A stretch of 64,000 bases of DNA from Prunus persica (Eukaryota > Streptophyta > Magnoliopsida > Rosales > Rosaceae): contig NC_034012.1 of the NCBI RefSeq assembly GCF_000346465.2, positions 23,078,719 to 23,142,718 on the forward strand, read 5' to 3'. Under the pieces are notes generated by a model. The model was not told the DNA's origin. It searched no databases and saw only the letters and a list, made by a program, of their open reading frames with translations. Position 1 is the first letter of the stretch, and every line of letters begins with the position of its first letter. Below, in pieces: positions 1-12,500 of the stretch. A program made the position numbers and the translations under genes.

Positions 1-1346
1 ATCATACACAAGTGTCCAGCAAACTCCAGAAAGGTACAATGGGAGCACTATAGCTGGATCAATGCTTCCTTTAACTGCAGCCCATCCTAATAAAGCTCCC
101 CAATTAAAGGTCAAACCTAGAAAGGCTTGAGGCTGCACCAAACGTGATAGCAGTTACCAATTAATTAGTAAACTGTCATGAAGTTTCACATCAAAGTTAA
201 AAAAGGAAGAAAACTTGAGGGTACGTTAAGAAACCGGAGGTTTAATTACCCAGAATGTCAACCTCTTCATGAGAGGATAGGAGAAAACTAGCAACAATGA
301 TGAAGCCCCAAAAACGCGGCTGTCAATTCCAATGAAGTAAACAGAGGTTCATGTGCTTGCAGATCATATTGGTTTAACCAGATTTATTAACTAAAAAAGC
401 CACTGATGCAAGGGCAGATATACAAAGTAAACTAACCTATAATTATTCAGTTGAAGGAGAATTCCAAAACCCAAAAGCAATTGAAATCCAAGAAAACAAA
501 TCCCCTGAAAAGGTGTCAAAAGACCACTTGCAACTGGCCGCAATTTTGTACGTTCCACCTGGAGTTAAAAGGAAAGGCACTCACAAGTTCACAACCACAA
601 GATAGAAAACAAAACAGGCAATGAAATAAACTGCAAAGGCCAGTGGACATTACCATGGTATCAATATCCCGGTCAAGGAGATCGTTTATGGTGCATCCAG
701 CGCCCCTTAAGAGCAGAGCCCCGCATCCAAATAGTGTCATCATCTTAATATCAGGAAGGTGCCCTGGGCTTGCAGCCAATGTTATTGACCTGCACCAACA
801 ACTATGTCTTTCACACAATTTCAACTTCAAACAAATTGACCAGCATTCCTTCAGTTTCCGTCAAACCAAACAATTCAGTGGAGAGACCAAAGTTTAAGAA
901 GTTGAAGTAAGAGTCGCTTACCACATACAAGGCCAAGCGAGCAACCAAGTGCCAATGGGCCTGTCGAGGCGAGCGAGCTTCGCATAAGGGCGAGCTTGTC
1001 TTGGCAAGTACAAGTCGATCCAAGAAGTCTCAACTTCAACCTTGACGTCATTGCTGCCCTGATTTCCGTCCTTCTTGGCGCCTGTAGATGAAGACGAGCT
1101 GGAGATGTGGGCTACGAGTCTCAGATCAAATTCGACGCAACTGGGAATCCAACGGTGCCTCTGAGTGAATGGGCCCAACTGGGTTCCGTTGGGATAAGCG
1201 TTAGGGTTAGAATTTTTCGAGGTGGTGGTGGTGGTGGTGGTTGGTTGGTAAGTAGAAACTGCGAATAGGGTGCGGGAGAGAGAAAGTGAAGGTTTCACTT
1301 CCAGAAACCTACGCGAAGCGCGAGAGACGAGCCAAAACGACGCCAT
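1..1346 (-). CDS. PPT1: 4-hydroxybenzoate polyprenyltransferase, mitochondrial (5' part)
   Basis: Transfers the polyprenyl chain to 4-hydroxybenzoate in ubiquinone synthesis in the inner mitochondrial membrane (COQ2/UbiA family). Exons by splice signals and phase: 1346-922, 789-654, 558-437, 319-250 and 132-1; the rest lies outside the window. The first Asp-rich prenyl-diphosphate motif, NDLLDRDID, sits near residues 177-185, after a conserved [16 protein letters not shown] segment. The N-terminus is a basic, Ser/Arg-rich presequence. It contains a run of Thr codons from a GGT/ACC trinucleotide repeat (about 1221-1240), which may vary in length between alleles. The later exons resemble Arabidopsis PPT1 closely ([30 protein letters not shown]). 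The start is the only ATG ahead of the presequence. It lies 100 bp from the start of the divergent PsbP-domain gene. Confidence 0.93.
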
Positions 1347-1446
1347 TTTCAGAATTCACTTTCCTCCAAAACGACAACACTTAAGTGGGTCGATATCGAT
1401 ATGGAATTTATTCTTGGATTATCTCGTCCACTGGTAAAGTAGAGTG
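1347..1446. promoter_or_regulatory. Shared head-to-head promoter region
   Basis: Only 100 bp separate the start codons of PPT1 (minus) and the PsbP-domain gene (plus), so both 5' leaders and core promoters must lie in or overlap this segment and the flanking first exons. I see no clear TATA box. A bidirectional, TATA-less promoter is an inference from the spacing. Confidence 0.6.
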
Positions 1447-3186
1447 ATGGCTTTGTGCATTTGCAATTGCTTTACGCTCTCAAACCACAATCCTTTGAAA
1501 TTCTCAAATTCAATGCCCAGAGCTTCTTTGTTCCAAAGACACACTCATCTTCATCCTCCAAGAGAAACACCATCATCACCTTGTTTGACCAAGAGAGACC
1601 TCGGCCTCTCAATTGTCGCTATTTTCTTAAATGGGTTTTTGCCAAACTTGCAAAAGGCCATTCTCGCTCAAGACTTGGAGCTTCAGAGGTACACAGATTC
1701 CAAGGAGGGTTTCACTCTCCTCCGGCCCTCCTCTTGGATAAAGGTGAACCAAAAGTTCAAGCTTGTATCTTTATTGCCCTCTGTCACTCTGTGTGATTAT
1801 TAATGTATTGCTTTCAGTTTCAGTCAGTATAAGTGGATTTTGTGTGGATGAAAATGGCTGCTTATGGATGGGCAGGTCGAAAAAGCAGGGGCAACTGCTC
1901 TGTTTGAAGAGGCAAATAACGGAAGCAACAATATTGGTGTTGTGGTGAACCCGGTTCGTCTTACGAGCCTTGGAGAGTTTGGCAGTCCTCAATTTGTGGC
2001 TGATAAGCTTATACAAGCTGAAAGGCGCAAGGTGAAAAGTGCTTCCCTTGAATGTGTTTTTGCTGTTATTATTATTATCTTTTTCTCTGAAGTTGCTGAT
2101 GGTGATTTATGATTGATGGTAGTAACTGAAACAAGTGAAGTGATTACATACCTGCTAAAGTTCAGTAGCAATTTTCCAAACGTGTTTTACTTAGTTCAGT
2201 CAAGTACATCTCCTTCATGACTTTGATCTGCAAATCAAAAAAAGACAAAGATGATTACAAAGAACATTACAGCTACATGCTTGCAGACATAATTATCACT
2301 AGATTTCTTTATTTCTTAATTTCTTACTAGCACATGCTTCTCTTAAACTTTCTCTGCATAATCCTTTAAAATACATTGCCAACAGAAAATAGCTTGTGCA
2401 TGCAACCATGAATTCATGTATGCTTTTATGTAATGTAGGTTCAAGACAGTGGCCTTATATCAAAGTAAATAAGTTCAAGATAGTAACAGATGACTGAAAT
2501 TTTACTTCTTCTCTTCTGAATGATATGACCCGACTGGTCTGTAGTACTAGAATATTCTTCTTGTGTCTAATACGCCACATGAATTTTTTGTTGTAATTTG
2601 GATGAGCCCGTTTTATTATGACCTGAGATTATTGGTTGCTGCTGCTATCTTTTATCACTGAAAGGCTAATTGAAGTTGAGGGTTTGAGCGTAATAATGGA
2701 AGTTTTGATTGAAGGAATATTATAAGTTATGTATGTGCAACCTCAGTATAATAATGTTCTGATATTCCCGAATTGTGTCATCACAACTTTGGATGAATAT
2801 CACGGGATTGAGCTTACAGTATATTTTTTTTTCCTTTTTTCTTTATTATGAAAAGTATCACTTCTCTTGTTTTCAAAATATTAAAATTTATAATTGTCTT
2901 GTTAAACCTCTCTGTTCATACACAGGAAAGTACAAAAGATGCTGTGGTTATTGGATTTGCAGAGAGACCAGGCCAGGGTGGCCTACAAGTATACGAGTTC
3001 GAGTATGAGGTTGATAGCACAAGAGGAGGGATGAAGAGGATCTTTTCGGCTGCATTTGTGGCCTCAAAGAAGCTATACCTCGTCAATATCACTCACTCAG
3101 ACAAACCAGAGAGTCCTCTTAACTCCAATACAAGAATAATGCTAGAACAAGTTCTTCATTCCTTCGATGCAGCACCTTTGACATAA
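1447..3186 (+). CDS. PPD2: PsbP domain-containing protein 2-like, chloroplastic
   Basis: PsbP-family protein, expected in the thylakoid lumen; the family is related to the photosystem II extrinsic subunit PsbP, and the exact role of this member is not settled. Three exons in consistent phase: 1447-1743, 1876-2031 and 2926-3186, giving about 237 aa. The first about 75 residues look like a bipartite transit peptide: a Ser/Arg-rich stroma-targeting part, then a hydrophobic stretch (LGLSIVAIFLNGFLP) ending before LAQDLELQRY. The PsbP fold begins at YTDSKEGFTLLRPSSW and continues through NNIGVVVNPVRL and FGSPQFVADKLI to SAAFVASKKLYLVNITHSDKPE and the C-terminal LEQVLHSFD. This order and wording fit Arabidopsis At2g28605 (PPD2) better than PsbP itself; assignment to PPD2 rather than a sister PPL/PPD is from memory. 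Intron 2 is about 0.9 kb. Confidence 0.87.
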
Positions 3187-3876
3187 TATCACTGCACTTT
3201 CTTCCATCATGACTACTTTACTATTCTTGCCTCTGCCTAAGCTCAAGTAATATTTGTCTTCAACTTACTTTGAAAGAGATCAAAGTGATATTGTGAAAGT
3301 TGAAACCACAATGAAAGTAATGCGGTCTTCCCTTTATTTCTAATCTCCAAGGCATGGACCAACAAGGAACCACAAGACCACCCCCTTCTACTATCTCAAT
3401 GTCATTGCCGGTACAGCAGCACGGTGCGAGTGTAGAAGTAGCAAACGTCCTCTTGGATTTTCAGCCATCTTCCCTTCTCAAGCCCTCTCCCAAACTCAGT
3501 AAGTTTTTTACCCCCATCCTCCCTTCTTGTGGCCTCCCCAAAACTCAGAAAACTCACAGAGCCAAACAATGGCCGAAGAAGGCAGAGGGGTTCATGCATT
3601 GGATGGGAAGATAAATTTTTTATTCAATTAAAAAGTATTGAAACATAGAAAAAAAGTTATCATCAAATAAAAACCAATCACAGATTTTTCTTGGAATCAA
3701 GTACATGAGAAAAACAAAAGATTGAATGTTTCAAATGCCTAGACACCAAAAAGCATGAAATATACTTGGAATGATTTGATTGGATTGTCTTATCGCAAGC
3801 AGATTGGATCAGCAGATTTTTTTTATTAAAAAAAACGCAAAAAGACAAGAGAATAACATGAGAAGGATTGAATAAA
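3187..3876. other. Intergenic, 3' of PPD2-like gene
   Basis: Contains the 3' flank of the PsbP-domain gene (first about 150 bp) and then AT-rich sequence. Short open frames here, including one at 3354-3614, show no recognisable domain, no codon bias and no splice context. Nothing functional was identified. Confidence 0.5.
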
Positions 3877-3888
3877 GTTGGAAGCATA

Positions 3889-4786
3889 GTATGAAATATC
3901 GATAATATCGAGGATATTTCGGTTTTTTCGAATCACGGATATTTTGGAACATATCCATGTACATATCGTATAAATATCGACAATATCGACGATAATATCG
4001 GAAAATATCGATGTCGATAATTTCGCTCACATTTCAGCAATATTTTGTCAAAATATCGGTGTAATATCGCTAAAATATCGAAAATATCGATGTGAAGGAA
4101 AAAAAAAGTTTTTTTAAAAAAAAAAAAAGGGAAAAAGGGGAGAAAAAAGCACAAAGGGGATATGAACCCCTTCCCATTTTACTCCTCCAACACCTTAAAC
4201 ACCATATCACTTATGTTTTTGTGATAATATGCTAAAATATTTATATTTATATGGGTGGTATGTTAACAATTACATGCAAAACTATTTTGGGGATTTATCA
4301 TTGATGACTACTCTTCACAATACACTTACTCTACACATAGAGATGATGAAGATAGTGAAAAATTTGAACCTCGTAGGAACTCTATGTGGTACTAAGTCAT
4401 TCATGTATCTTACCATGCAATGTATAAAGTGTAAAATATTATAGTAAATCATTATATATAAATGATTACGGTGTATTTAATCTTTTTTCATTAATTATTA
4501 CATATTTTTTACACTCATAGTTTTTCCGCGCTTGCTGTATAATCAACTTAAATTAGTTAAATCCATCATGCAATGCATTTCCTTCTAATTTTTTGTGATA
4601 AACTCATAGATAATTGACTAAATAAACATTCTCCAAAGTTTCAATAAAAATTTCCAAGTTTTTCTTACAATTTCCGTGGTTTTTATTCAATTTTTATCGA
4701 TATCGATAATATCATGATATTTCCATCGAAATTTCCATAATTTTGGACTACCGATATTTCCGATATCATCAATATTTTAGACCTTG
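3889..4786. mobile_element. Non-autonomous TIR element (MULE-like MITE) with ATATCG repeats
   Basis: An 898-bp insertion flanked by a perfect 12-bp direct repeat, gttggaagcata, at 3877-3888 and 4787-4798. Both ends carry related, inverted tracts of AATATCG-type sequence (about 3893-4090 and 4690-4775): the left end reads aaatatcgataatatcgagg and the right end, inverted, reads aaatattgatgatatcgg. The middle is AT-rich and has no credible coding sequence. A 9-12-bp target duplication with degenerate TIRs is typical of Mutator-like elements, so MULE-derived is the best guess. Part of the 12-bp repeat could be element end rather than target. Confidence 0.7.
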
Positions 4787-4798
4787 GTTGGAAGCATA

Positions 4799-5051
4799 TA
4801 TCTAGGCGTTGAAATAGGGGCGGCAAGGAAGCAAGCCATGCAATGCAATGCTATTGTATATTTATATTATTAAGCTTTGCTCAATGCTAGACTTTGCTTG
4901 TGCGACTTTCTTCATAGAAAATTTCAAAATTCCAAAGCCCACCTCCCACAGGAAGATACTGTACGTATCTAGATCCCCATTCCATTTAAATATTTCCCAG
5001 TATATTCAATGAGAAGAAAGTATCTAATTTTCTTGCCCCCATTGTCGTTGA

Positions 5052-5096
<45 letters not shown>

Positions 5097-5543
5097 TGGT
5101 TGGGTTACATTTGTTTTTATTTCCATAAACAAAAATGTCAAACTTTTGGCAGAAAATGTAGAAGCAGTCAAATAGTTATGCTCAGACAAAGTCAAGTAAT
5201 TTTGTTCAGACATGACATCCAATAAAACAGTAAACTTAAGGAGAAAGAAAATGATTGACCTGTTTGAGGAATAGAAAATTAGAAAAGTCAGACGGGGTAG
5301 GGGGTGTAGGATGACGAGTACAGAGGGAGACAGAGAGAATAGAAATGTGAATGTGAGCTGGGGAATGGGGAGAGCATGAGAAAATTTAAAATTGGGCCGT
5401 TATTTTACATGTTGAATTGTTTAATGACGAATTTTCAAACATGGCAACTGTTTGAGGCTTACGTGCATCATCACCTAAAGTCATGTAAACCTTTAAAAAA
5501 AACTAGTGGCATTGAGTACAAGGTTTACGCTGCTTTGCTTGAG

Positions 5544-5578
<35 letters not shown>

Positions 5579-5635
5579 TTGTTGTATAAAACCCAGTTGC
5601 ATATTTATAAGCTGCTAATTTAATTTTGAGCTAAA
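4799..5635 (+). promoter_or_regulatory. Upstream region of BAT1 with two pyrimidine tracts
   Basis: Holds a pure CT microsatellite at 5054-5093 (about 40 bp) and a second imperfect CT/GTCTCT tract at about 5541-5580. A TATA-like gtataaaa lies at 5584-5591, about 45 bp before the BAT1 start codon. CT-rich 5' leaders are common in plant genes; a core-promoter role is inferred from position only. Confidence 0.4.
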
Positions 5636-8600
5636 ATGGTACACAACCAAGTAGATACATCAAGAATCCAAGATATGGATTCAGGAGAAAAGCGCCTTAA
5701 TGAGCTTGGTTACAAGCAAGAACTCAGAAGAGAGATGGTAGGTAATTTTTTTATTTGATTTCATGTTATGTTTTATTATCATATTAACTTGAGCTTTGTG
5801 GATTGGATACTTCATTTTCTGCAGACTCTGTTCAAAACTCTTGCAATATCATTCTCCACGATGACACTTTTCACTGGAATTACTCCCTTGTATGGTTCAA
5901 GCCTTGCGTATGCAGGTCCTGCAAGCCTTGTGTGGGGATGGGTGGTGGTATCATTTTTCACCTGGTTTGTAGGAATTGCCATGGCAGAGATCTGCTCCTC
6001 TTTCCCGGTTTGCCACTTCTCACTTCTAATTCCTTTTTTATATATTGTCGAGTATGTGTTCGCCTATCCTACTTTTACTCTCAATATACTACCATGGAGA
6101 TGGAGATTTCTTTCATCCCATTCTGCGCTTCAAATTCTAACCGTTGTTCATTATCGAATAAGCATGTTTAATATGACAAAAATGAATTATTAGTTTAATT
6201 AAGAAATATGTTAAGAGGATTGTCATACTAGAACAATTTGTTTCCTGCTTAGAAAGTATGTTTTGAGTGAGAATATTGCACTATGATCAGTTGCGGGAGA
6301 ATGGAAATAATTCCCTGCTACAAGATGAATATAATAAATTTTTATTCCAGCCATATTTTGCTTGCTCTGTTAGATTTTAGAGGCAGTAAATTAAGTTGTT
6401 GACTTTGCTCTCTTAGGAATATAGCAAGAGACGCCTTTCGTTACTGAAAAGTTTTTAAGTCCCAGACAACTTACTTCCTCTTTGTGAAACAGACTACAGG
6501 TTCTCTTTACTTCTGGGCTGCCCATTTAGCTGGCCCCAAATGGGGTCCATTGGCATCATGGTGCTGTGCTTGGCTTGAGAGCATAGGGCTCATTGCCGGC
6601 ATCGGTACTCAGGTACTAATCTTTTCATTTTGAAAGAAGAAATTAGTGATATGTATATATATGTTGAATTTTGACCTAAACACTTTAAACTTGATTTGAA
6701 AGGCATATGCAGGATCACAAACACTGCAAAGTATCATTTTATTGTGCACTGGAACAAATAAGGATGGAGGCTATCTTGCACCAAAATGGTTGTTCTTATG
6801 CATGTACATTGGCCTCACTCTTATATGGGCATTTCTCAACACATTTGCACTAGAAGTAATTGCGTTTATTGACATAATATCAATATGGTGGCAGGTAAAA
6901 TCATCTTTTGGTTTCTTGCCTGCTTTTTTTATAGTTTTTTGTGGGAAAGTGGTATATTATGATTCTGTTTTAAGTCACTATTTTGTACTGTGATTGATAC
7001 TATGTTAATGTCAAAAGGTGCTAATTCTACCTTTATGAATAAACTCTATGGAGGGTTTACATATTCCCATTAAGTGTGTTGTTTTTGTACATGTACAGAA
7101 AGTTCATACTCCTACTATGTGGATGAAGAGAAAATTTAGAAAACTGATATATGAATATGATCAAACTTCCAAAGAAGCCCTGTAGATATGTTCCTTTGGT
7201 TTTTTCATTCCAAGCCAAATGCAGTGGGTCCAAATTAGGATACGTCTACATATGTATATGTAAACCACATTTACAAAAGAGAAACTACTTTGGTTTCAAT
7301 TGCTGAACCTCAACACTTCCTCCCCAGGCAGGTGTGTGTAAAATGTGTTTACCTACCTTAAGTATCATATTTCATGCATGATGTGTGGGTGTAATTAATA
7401 GTTAATCATCAAATAATTCAAGGCCTGTTTAGAAAGCACTCAGAAAATGCACATAGATGGAGAACAAAAAGGTGCTATGAACATTGAATCCATTTCAATA
7501 TTTCCAATCTGCCTTCCATGTATATTTGCAGTATGCCTCATTTACATTACTTGTTCATTCAATTTCGCTTTATCTACCGTGGACTAAAGCAGCGATTTTT
7601 TGTTTGGAATTCTTTGTTTGGCAGGTCATTGGGGGGACGGTTATTGTGATAATGCTTCCCCTTGTAGCACTGACTACACAGTCTGCATCATATGTGTTCA
7701 CAAATTTCAACGTGGCCCCTGAGAGAACTGGGATATCAAGCAAGCCTTATGCAGTGATTCTATCATTTCTTGTTAGTCAGTATTCATTATATGGATATGA
7801 TGCTGCAGCGCATCTGACAGAAGAAACCAAAGGTGCAGACAAGAATGGTCCTATTGCTATTCTATCTAGCATTGGTATCATATCAGTGTTTGGGTGGGCA
7901 TACATCTTGGCCCTTACTTTCAGCATTCAGGTATGACGCAAAGCCTAATTTTAGTGCAATTCTGGTAGAGCGGGCACCTATTTGAGCATCCAAATTACTT
8001 TTAAGGCCTCTGCTAATTAGTGTGCAGAGTGCCTTCATTCCTCTGTTTTGAAAGTGCACAAAATGAAGTCAAATGTTAATTTGTCCATAGTGAAAAATTA
8101 ATTTCACATGTGTAGTAGACTTCTATAGTTCCATAGTCTGCCGATGCAATGGCAGAAACTAGTAGAGTTTTTAGAGTTTGCACTAACCATTTCAACCCCA
8201 AGCAGTGAAAATAATCATTGTATTCTTTATTCTGGCAATCCTTCCCTCAGTCTTTGTGCAGTTTTTCTTTTTCTGGTATGACAATCTTTCATGGAATTCG
8301 ATTAAAGCATAAATCGATTGTTGTAAGTGCTTTTTCTAGTTGGAATAGTATTAAACTGATACTTTTTCTGCGACTTTTCACTCAGGATTTTAGCTACCTA
8401 TATGATCCGACCAATGAGACTGCTGGAACGTTTGTGCCAGCTCAAATACTCTATGATGCTTTTCATGGGAGGTACAATAGTTCGGCTGGAGCAATCATTT
8501 TACTGTTCATCATTTGGGGTTCATTCTTCTTTGGCGGGCTTTCAATTACTACTAGTGCTGCCAGAGTGGTAAATAGACTTTTCCTTTTTACTCCTAAAAC

Positions 8601-9204
8601 AGCATTTATACCTTCACTTGCTGAGAACAGCACCTTAATCCTAGATTTACAAAAGTAATCTGTTTGGTCTGGCACCGCCAAAAAAGTTGTTTACGATTTA
8701 GGGTATTTTCAGGTATATGCTCTATCAAGAGACAAAGGGATTCCATTTTCATCCGTATGGCAAAAATTGCACCCAAAACACAAAGTTCCTTCCAATGCAG
8801 TTTGGCTCTGTGCAGCCATCAGCATTCTCCTTGGACTTCCAATACTGAAAGTTAATGTAGTCTTCACTGCAATAACTTCCATATGCACAATTGGATGGGT
8901 AGGAGGATATGCAGTTCCAATCTTTGCAAGAATGGTAATGGCCGAGAAGAACTTCAAACCTGGGCCATTTTATTTGGGGAAAGCAAGAAGGCCAATTTGC
9001 TTTGTTGCCTTCCTGTGGATTTGTTATACCTGTTCAGTCTTCCTCCTCCCCACTTACTACCCAATTAGTTGGGATACATTCAATTATGCACCTGTTGCTT
9101 TGAGTGTAGGTTTGGGTCTGATAATGCTTTGGTGGGTGTTGGATGCAAGGAAATGGTTCACAGGACCTGTTAGAAACATTGATACTGATAATGGAAAGGT
9201 ATAA
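5636..9204 (+). CDS. BAT1: Amino-acid permease BAT1 (GABA/amino-acid transporter)
   Basis: APC-superfamily transporter. The Arabidopsis homologue At2g01170 carries several amino acids bidirectionally and has been described as a mitochondrial GABA permease. Seven exons, all joined in phase 0: 5636-5737, 5825-6007, 6493-6612, 6703-6894, 7625-7930, 8386-8568 and 8713-9204, giving about 525 aa, close to the family length. The soluble N-terminus (DSGEKRLNELGYKQELRREM) is followed by the first helix, with FSTMTLFTGITPLYGSSL as the APC substrate-site signature. About 12 hydrophobic helices follow. Other marks are YDAAAHLTEETKGADKNGP, the conserved loop after helix 6, and SAARVVYALSRDKGIP near helix 8. 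The gene converges on PAD4, with 364 bp between stop codons. No frame damage was seen. Confidence 0.95.
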
Positions 9205-9568
9205 ACTTATTCACAAGTTTGAAGTAGTAGGTTCAAAGCTTCCCTTCTATGCGGCTTCTAGCATTTTGTTTTCTTGCATCTATGTCCATTCTTTGCATTC
9301 CAAATTTAGAATCAGCAAGCAATCCCCCATTTGTTGCCTAGGGCATTACTTATATAAAGGGCAAATTTATGCTACAGAACAAATGCTTATGTTGCCGACT
9401 GTGTATACACAGGCACACAAACACACACACAAACATATGAATTATTCCGGAAGAATTCATGCCATAGTTAAATTTAAGAACAAGTTAAGCAAGTCAAGTA
9501 CAGAGTTAAAAGCAGCAATCTTTAAACATGCATGTCCAGAATGCAAACTAGGGAACTACTTCCCCACC
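9205..9568. other. Convergent 3' intergenic spacer
   Basis: 364 bp between the stop codons of BAT1 (plus) and PAD4 (minus), so it must hold both 3' UTRs and poly(A) sites, possibly overlapping. A short CA-rich run (about 9411-9435) is the only repeat. An open frame through it has no recognisable domain. Confidence 0.5.
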
Positions 9569-12500
9569 TCAAAGACTTGGAAATTGTGTAGCAGTCCAGA
9601 ATGGATGTACCGCGGATCTCAATTCTGTCAACTCCTCCAACAATTTTTGGTAGCTTGAATTCTTGGCTACAACGTCTTCGGAGACCTCCTTTCTTTCCAC
9701 CAGTCTAGCTGCGTACATTTCAAATTTATTGATACTATCCCACAGCAAAGCCTGCTTGCTTGCATCACTCTCGCTTCTAGCATGAGCTACACATTCTCTA
9801 GCTTCCTCCACCTTGGCCCAAAAGCAGGAATCCTGAGTCAAACCTGCAAATTTGATTCTCTTACTATTTTTCTCCTCATTAACCCTCTTCTCCCTCCACC
9901 ACCTGTCAAAAATCTCGAACCTCCTCTCTCTTCCATGCTTCAAGTAATGACCCTTGACAAGGTGCATATTAGACCTATAATACTCAGCAATCTCCAGTGG
10001 CTCTACCAGGAGTATGTAAAACTGGGAAGCATTTACCCATTTTGCTCGCCTGTGAAAATCGTGAGGCAGCTCATTTTTGTCCAACATTTCAATCACGCCA
10101 TTCCAAAATGCAGCAAGTTTGTGGCGGTTCATGTTGACTTTGTGACCCCTTTTTGAGGTGCCCCTTTGCTTGAAGGCGTCGTAGTACCCTAGTTTCTCAT
10201 CAGACTTATCACAGGATCCCTTGTACCATTCTATTTCAGCTCTGTAAGGTGTGATCCTGGAGAGCCGAACAGCTAAATCAGCACACTTGAGGTTTGGTGT
10301 ACGTCCCAATCGCCTTGCTATCTTTAGGCACTCTTTCGCAGGTTCTGAAGCTGATTCCTGAAATTCATTCGACAAGAGATGAATGGACAGAAAAAAGGTT
10401 AAATAAATTGGAGAATGATGGTGAAATGTTAGTACCTGGCCACTTATTCCCAAGGACTGCAATGCCAATGCAACCCCTGCGTCCCAGCTTGACTGAGGAA
10501 GCTCCCCTTGCATGAAGCTTCTCTTGTTCAAAAACTGTGAACAAAACTTGCCAACATATTCTCCATACTTGAGATGATCCTCAATACAGCAACTGGGGTT
10601 ACCAGCAATAAACGTCAAGTACATCATCTTGATGACAGATGCTGCATTGTCCACACAGAGAGCCCCCTCTTGTGAGCAAAACAAGTAGTTCCCAAATGGG
10701 CAGTAGGAACTAGTTGCTCTCTCTTCCCCTGCTTCCGATGCCACTTGCAAATGAGCGGCTACAAACAGAAACAGTTCAGCTAAATTTGCTTCGTCTCCAA
10801 GCTGCACACCAAGATTTCCGAACTGAGGAGCAGTCCAGTGTTGCATTAAGAGATGCAGTTGGGTGGTGCATGATGCCAACGGAGCAAAGAGTAGCCTCGG
10901 CATGATGTCGTACTTGGAAACCACATGGCAAAAGTTGCCACCCCATCTTTCTCGGAGGATTGCTCGGGAAAGGGACTCATTGCCAAGCAATGGTGAACCA
11001 AAGGTAATGCAGAGGACTGAATGGGAAGAGGAGACAGATTGGAGGTAGGAGAGGAGCCAAAGAGCACAGAGTGAGGCAGTTGTTCCTCCTATAGAATGGC
11101 CTGTGATGACAATGGACTTGCTATTCTTTGTTACTTCCACCATCTGCACCAGCCACCACCATATATTAATTTTTTGGAGCACTAATTAATTGTATCCTAC
11201 TAATCAATGTTACAATTAGAAAGCTAAATCAAAGTGGACAATTTAATCCATTTACTTTGATTTTGATGGCAAATCACAAATCTATGTCCAGTTTGATCCC
11301 TGTAGTTTCAGTTTTCATGATTCTAGGCATGTGGTTTACTAGTTGTTGCAAGGCCAAGTCACATTTTCGGTTTTTGTGGCTTGGCTTACTTTCCACTTTG
11401 ATCCCCGTCGTTTCAATTTTGGGAATATTAGGCTTATAGTTTCTTAAGAGTTACCAATCAAGTCCTACAAGTCTGACATTGCTAAGAAAAATAAACAGAA
11501 TTCTTATGTTTTGGGTTGATTGCAAATGTTTTGTGGAGACAAAAGTTCCCTCACATTTTGATTTCATCTATTAGTTTGACGATAGGATTATGAATTAATT
11601 GCAAGTCAAATCAAACTACAAGATTGAAATTGCCAAAATTCAAATAAAACCTTCGATTAGTCTCACATATGTCATTCATGTGCCAAATTTGTTAAAAAAA
11701 TTTGACAAAATGAAGTCGTTGTTTTGAAATCGTCACAATTAGTAGGAAATTTTGATGTTGTTTCACCAAAAAAATAAAAAACAGTTCGGTTGTATCTGAC
11801 CCACCAAAATATATTAGTTATTTCAGTAAGTTGTTGTCAACCACAAATTTAATTCAAGATATTTTTATCTTTTTCCTATTAAATGAACAAAAAGAAGGTG
11901 ACGCCGCTAGTGAAGTCAGCAATATCGGAACATAATGTATAATGAACTATAATAATTAATTCACAACTTATGAGGTAATCATTTTTAGTATTTTTTTTTT
12001 GGTTTTGTTTTATTTTGTTTGTGGAATCATTTTTAGTATCAATAACGTGGCATTAAATTTTAACATTTTAATTTCAAATAACATGAGTATTATGTATAGA
12101 TATTCAAAGGTAAAAATGCCTTAATTAGATAGGCTCGTGCACAAGGAAAGATGAATAATATCATAACTGTTATTACAAGGTCTAATTCTGAAGGTGAGAG
12201 CAAGAGGTTGAAGAGACCTCAAGTAACACTTGCATCTAAGAGAAACGGTGAATATGAGCCTTGCAAGTATAGTAAGAAAAATGATGTAAGGTCAGATGTA
12301 AATGGTAATATGAAAAAGCATCTAGTACTAGGAAATGTGGAGGTGGTTTGTGGAGTACAAAACCATACTACTTCAGAGTATCTTGAAGGTCATTCATTTG
12401 CAGGGTGATTTTCTAAAGAACATAATACCTTGTTGGTTGACATATCTAAGAGTTGGGCCCGACATGTCTAAAATTATATGTAGGTGTAAAGAGTGTGTCC

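Noticed and set aside
643..897. Plus-strand open frame over PPT1 exon 2
   Set aside because: Exact shadow of the minus-strand UbiA exon; no independent codon bias or start context.
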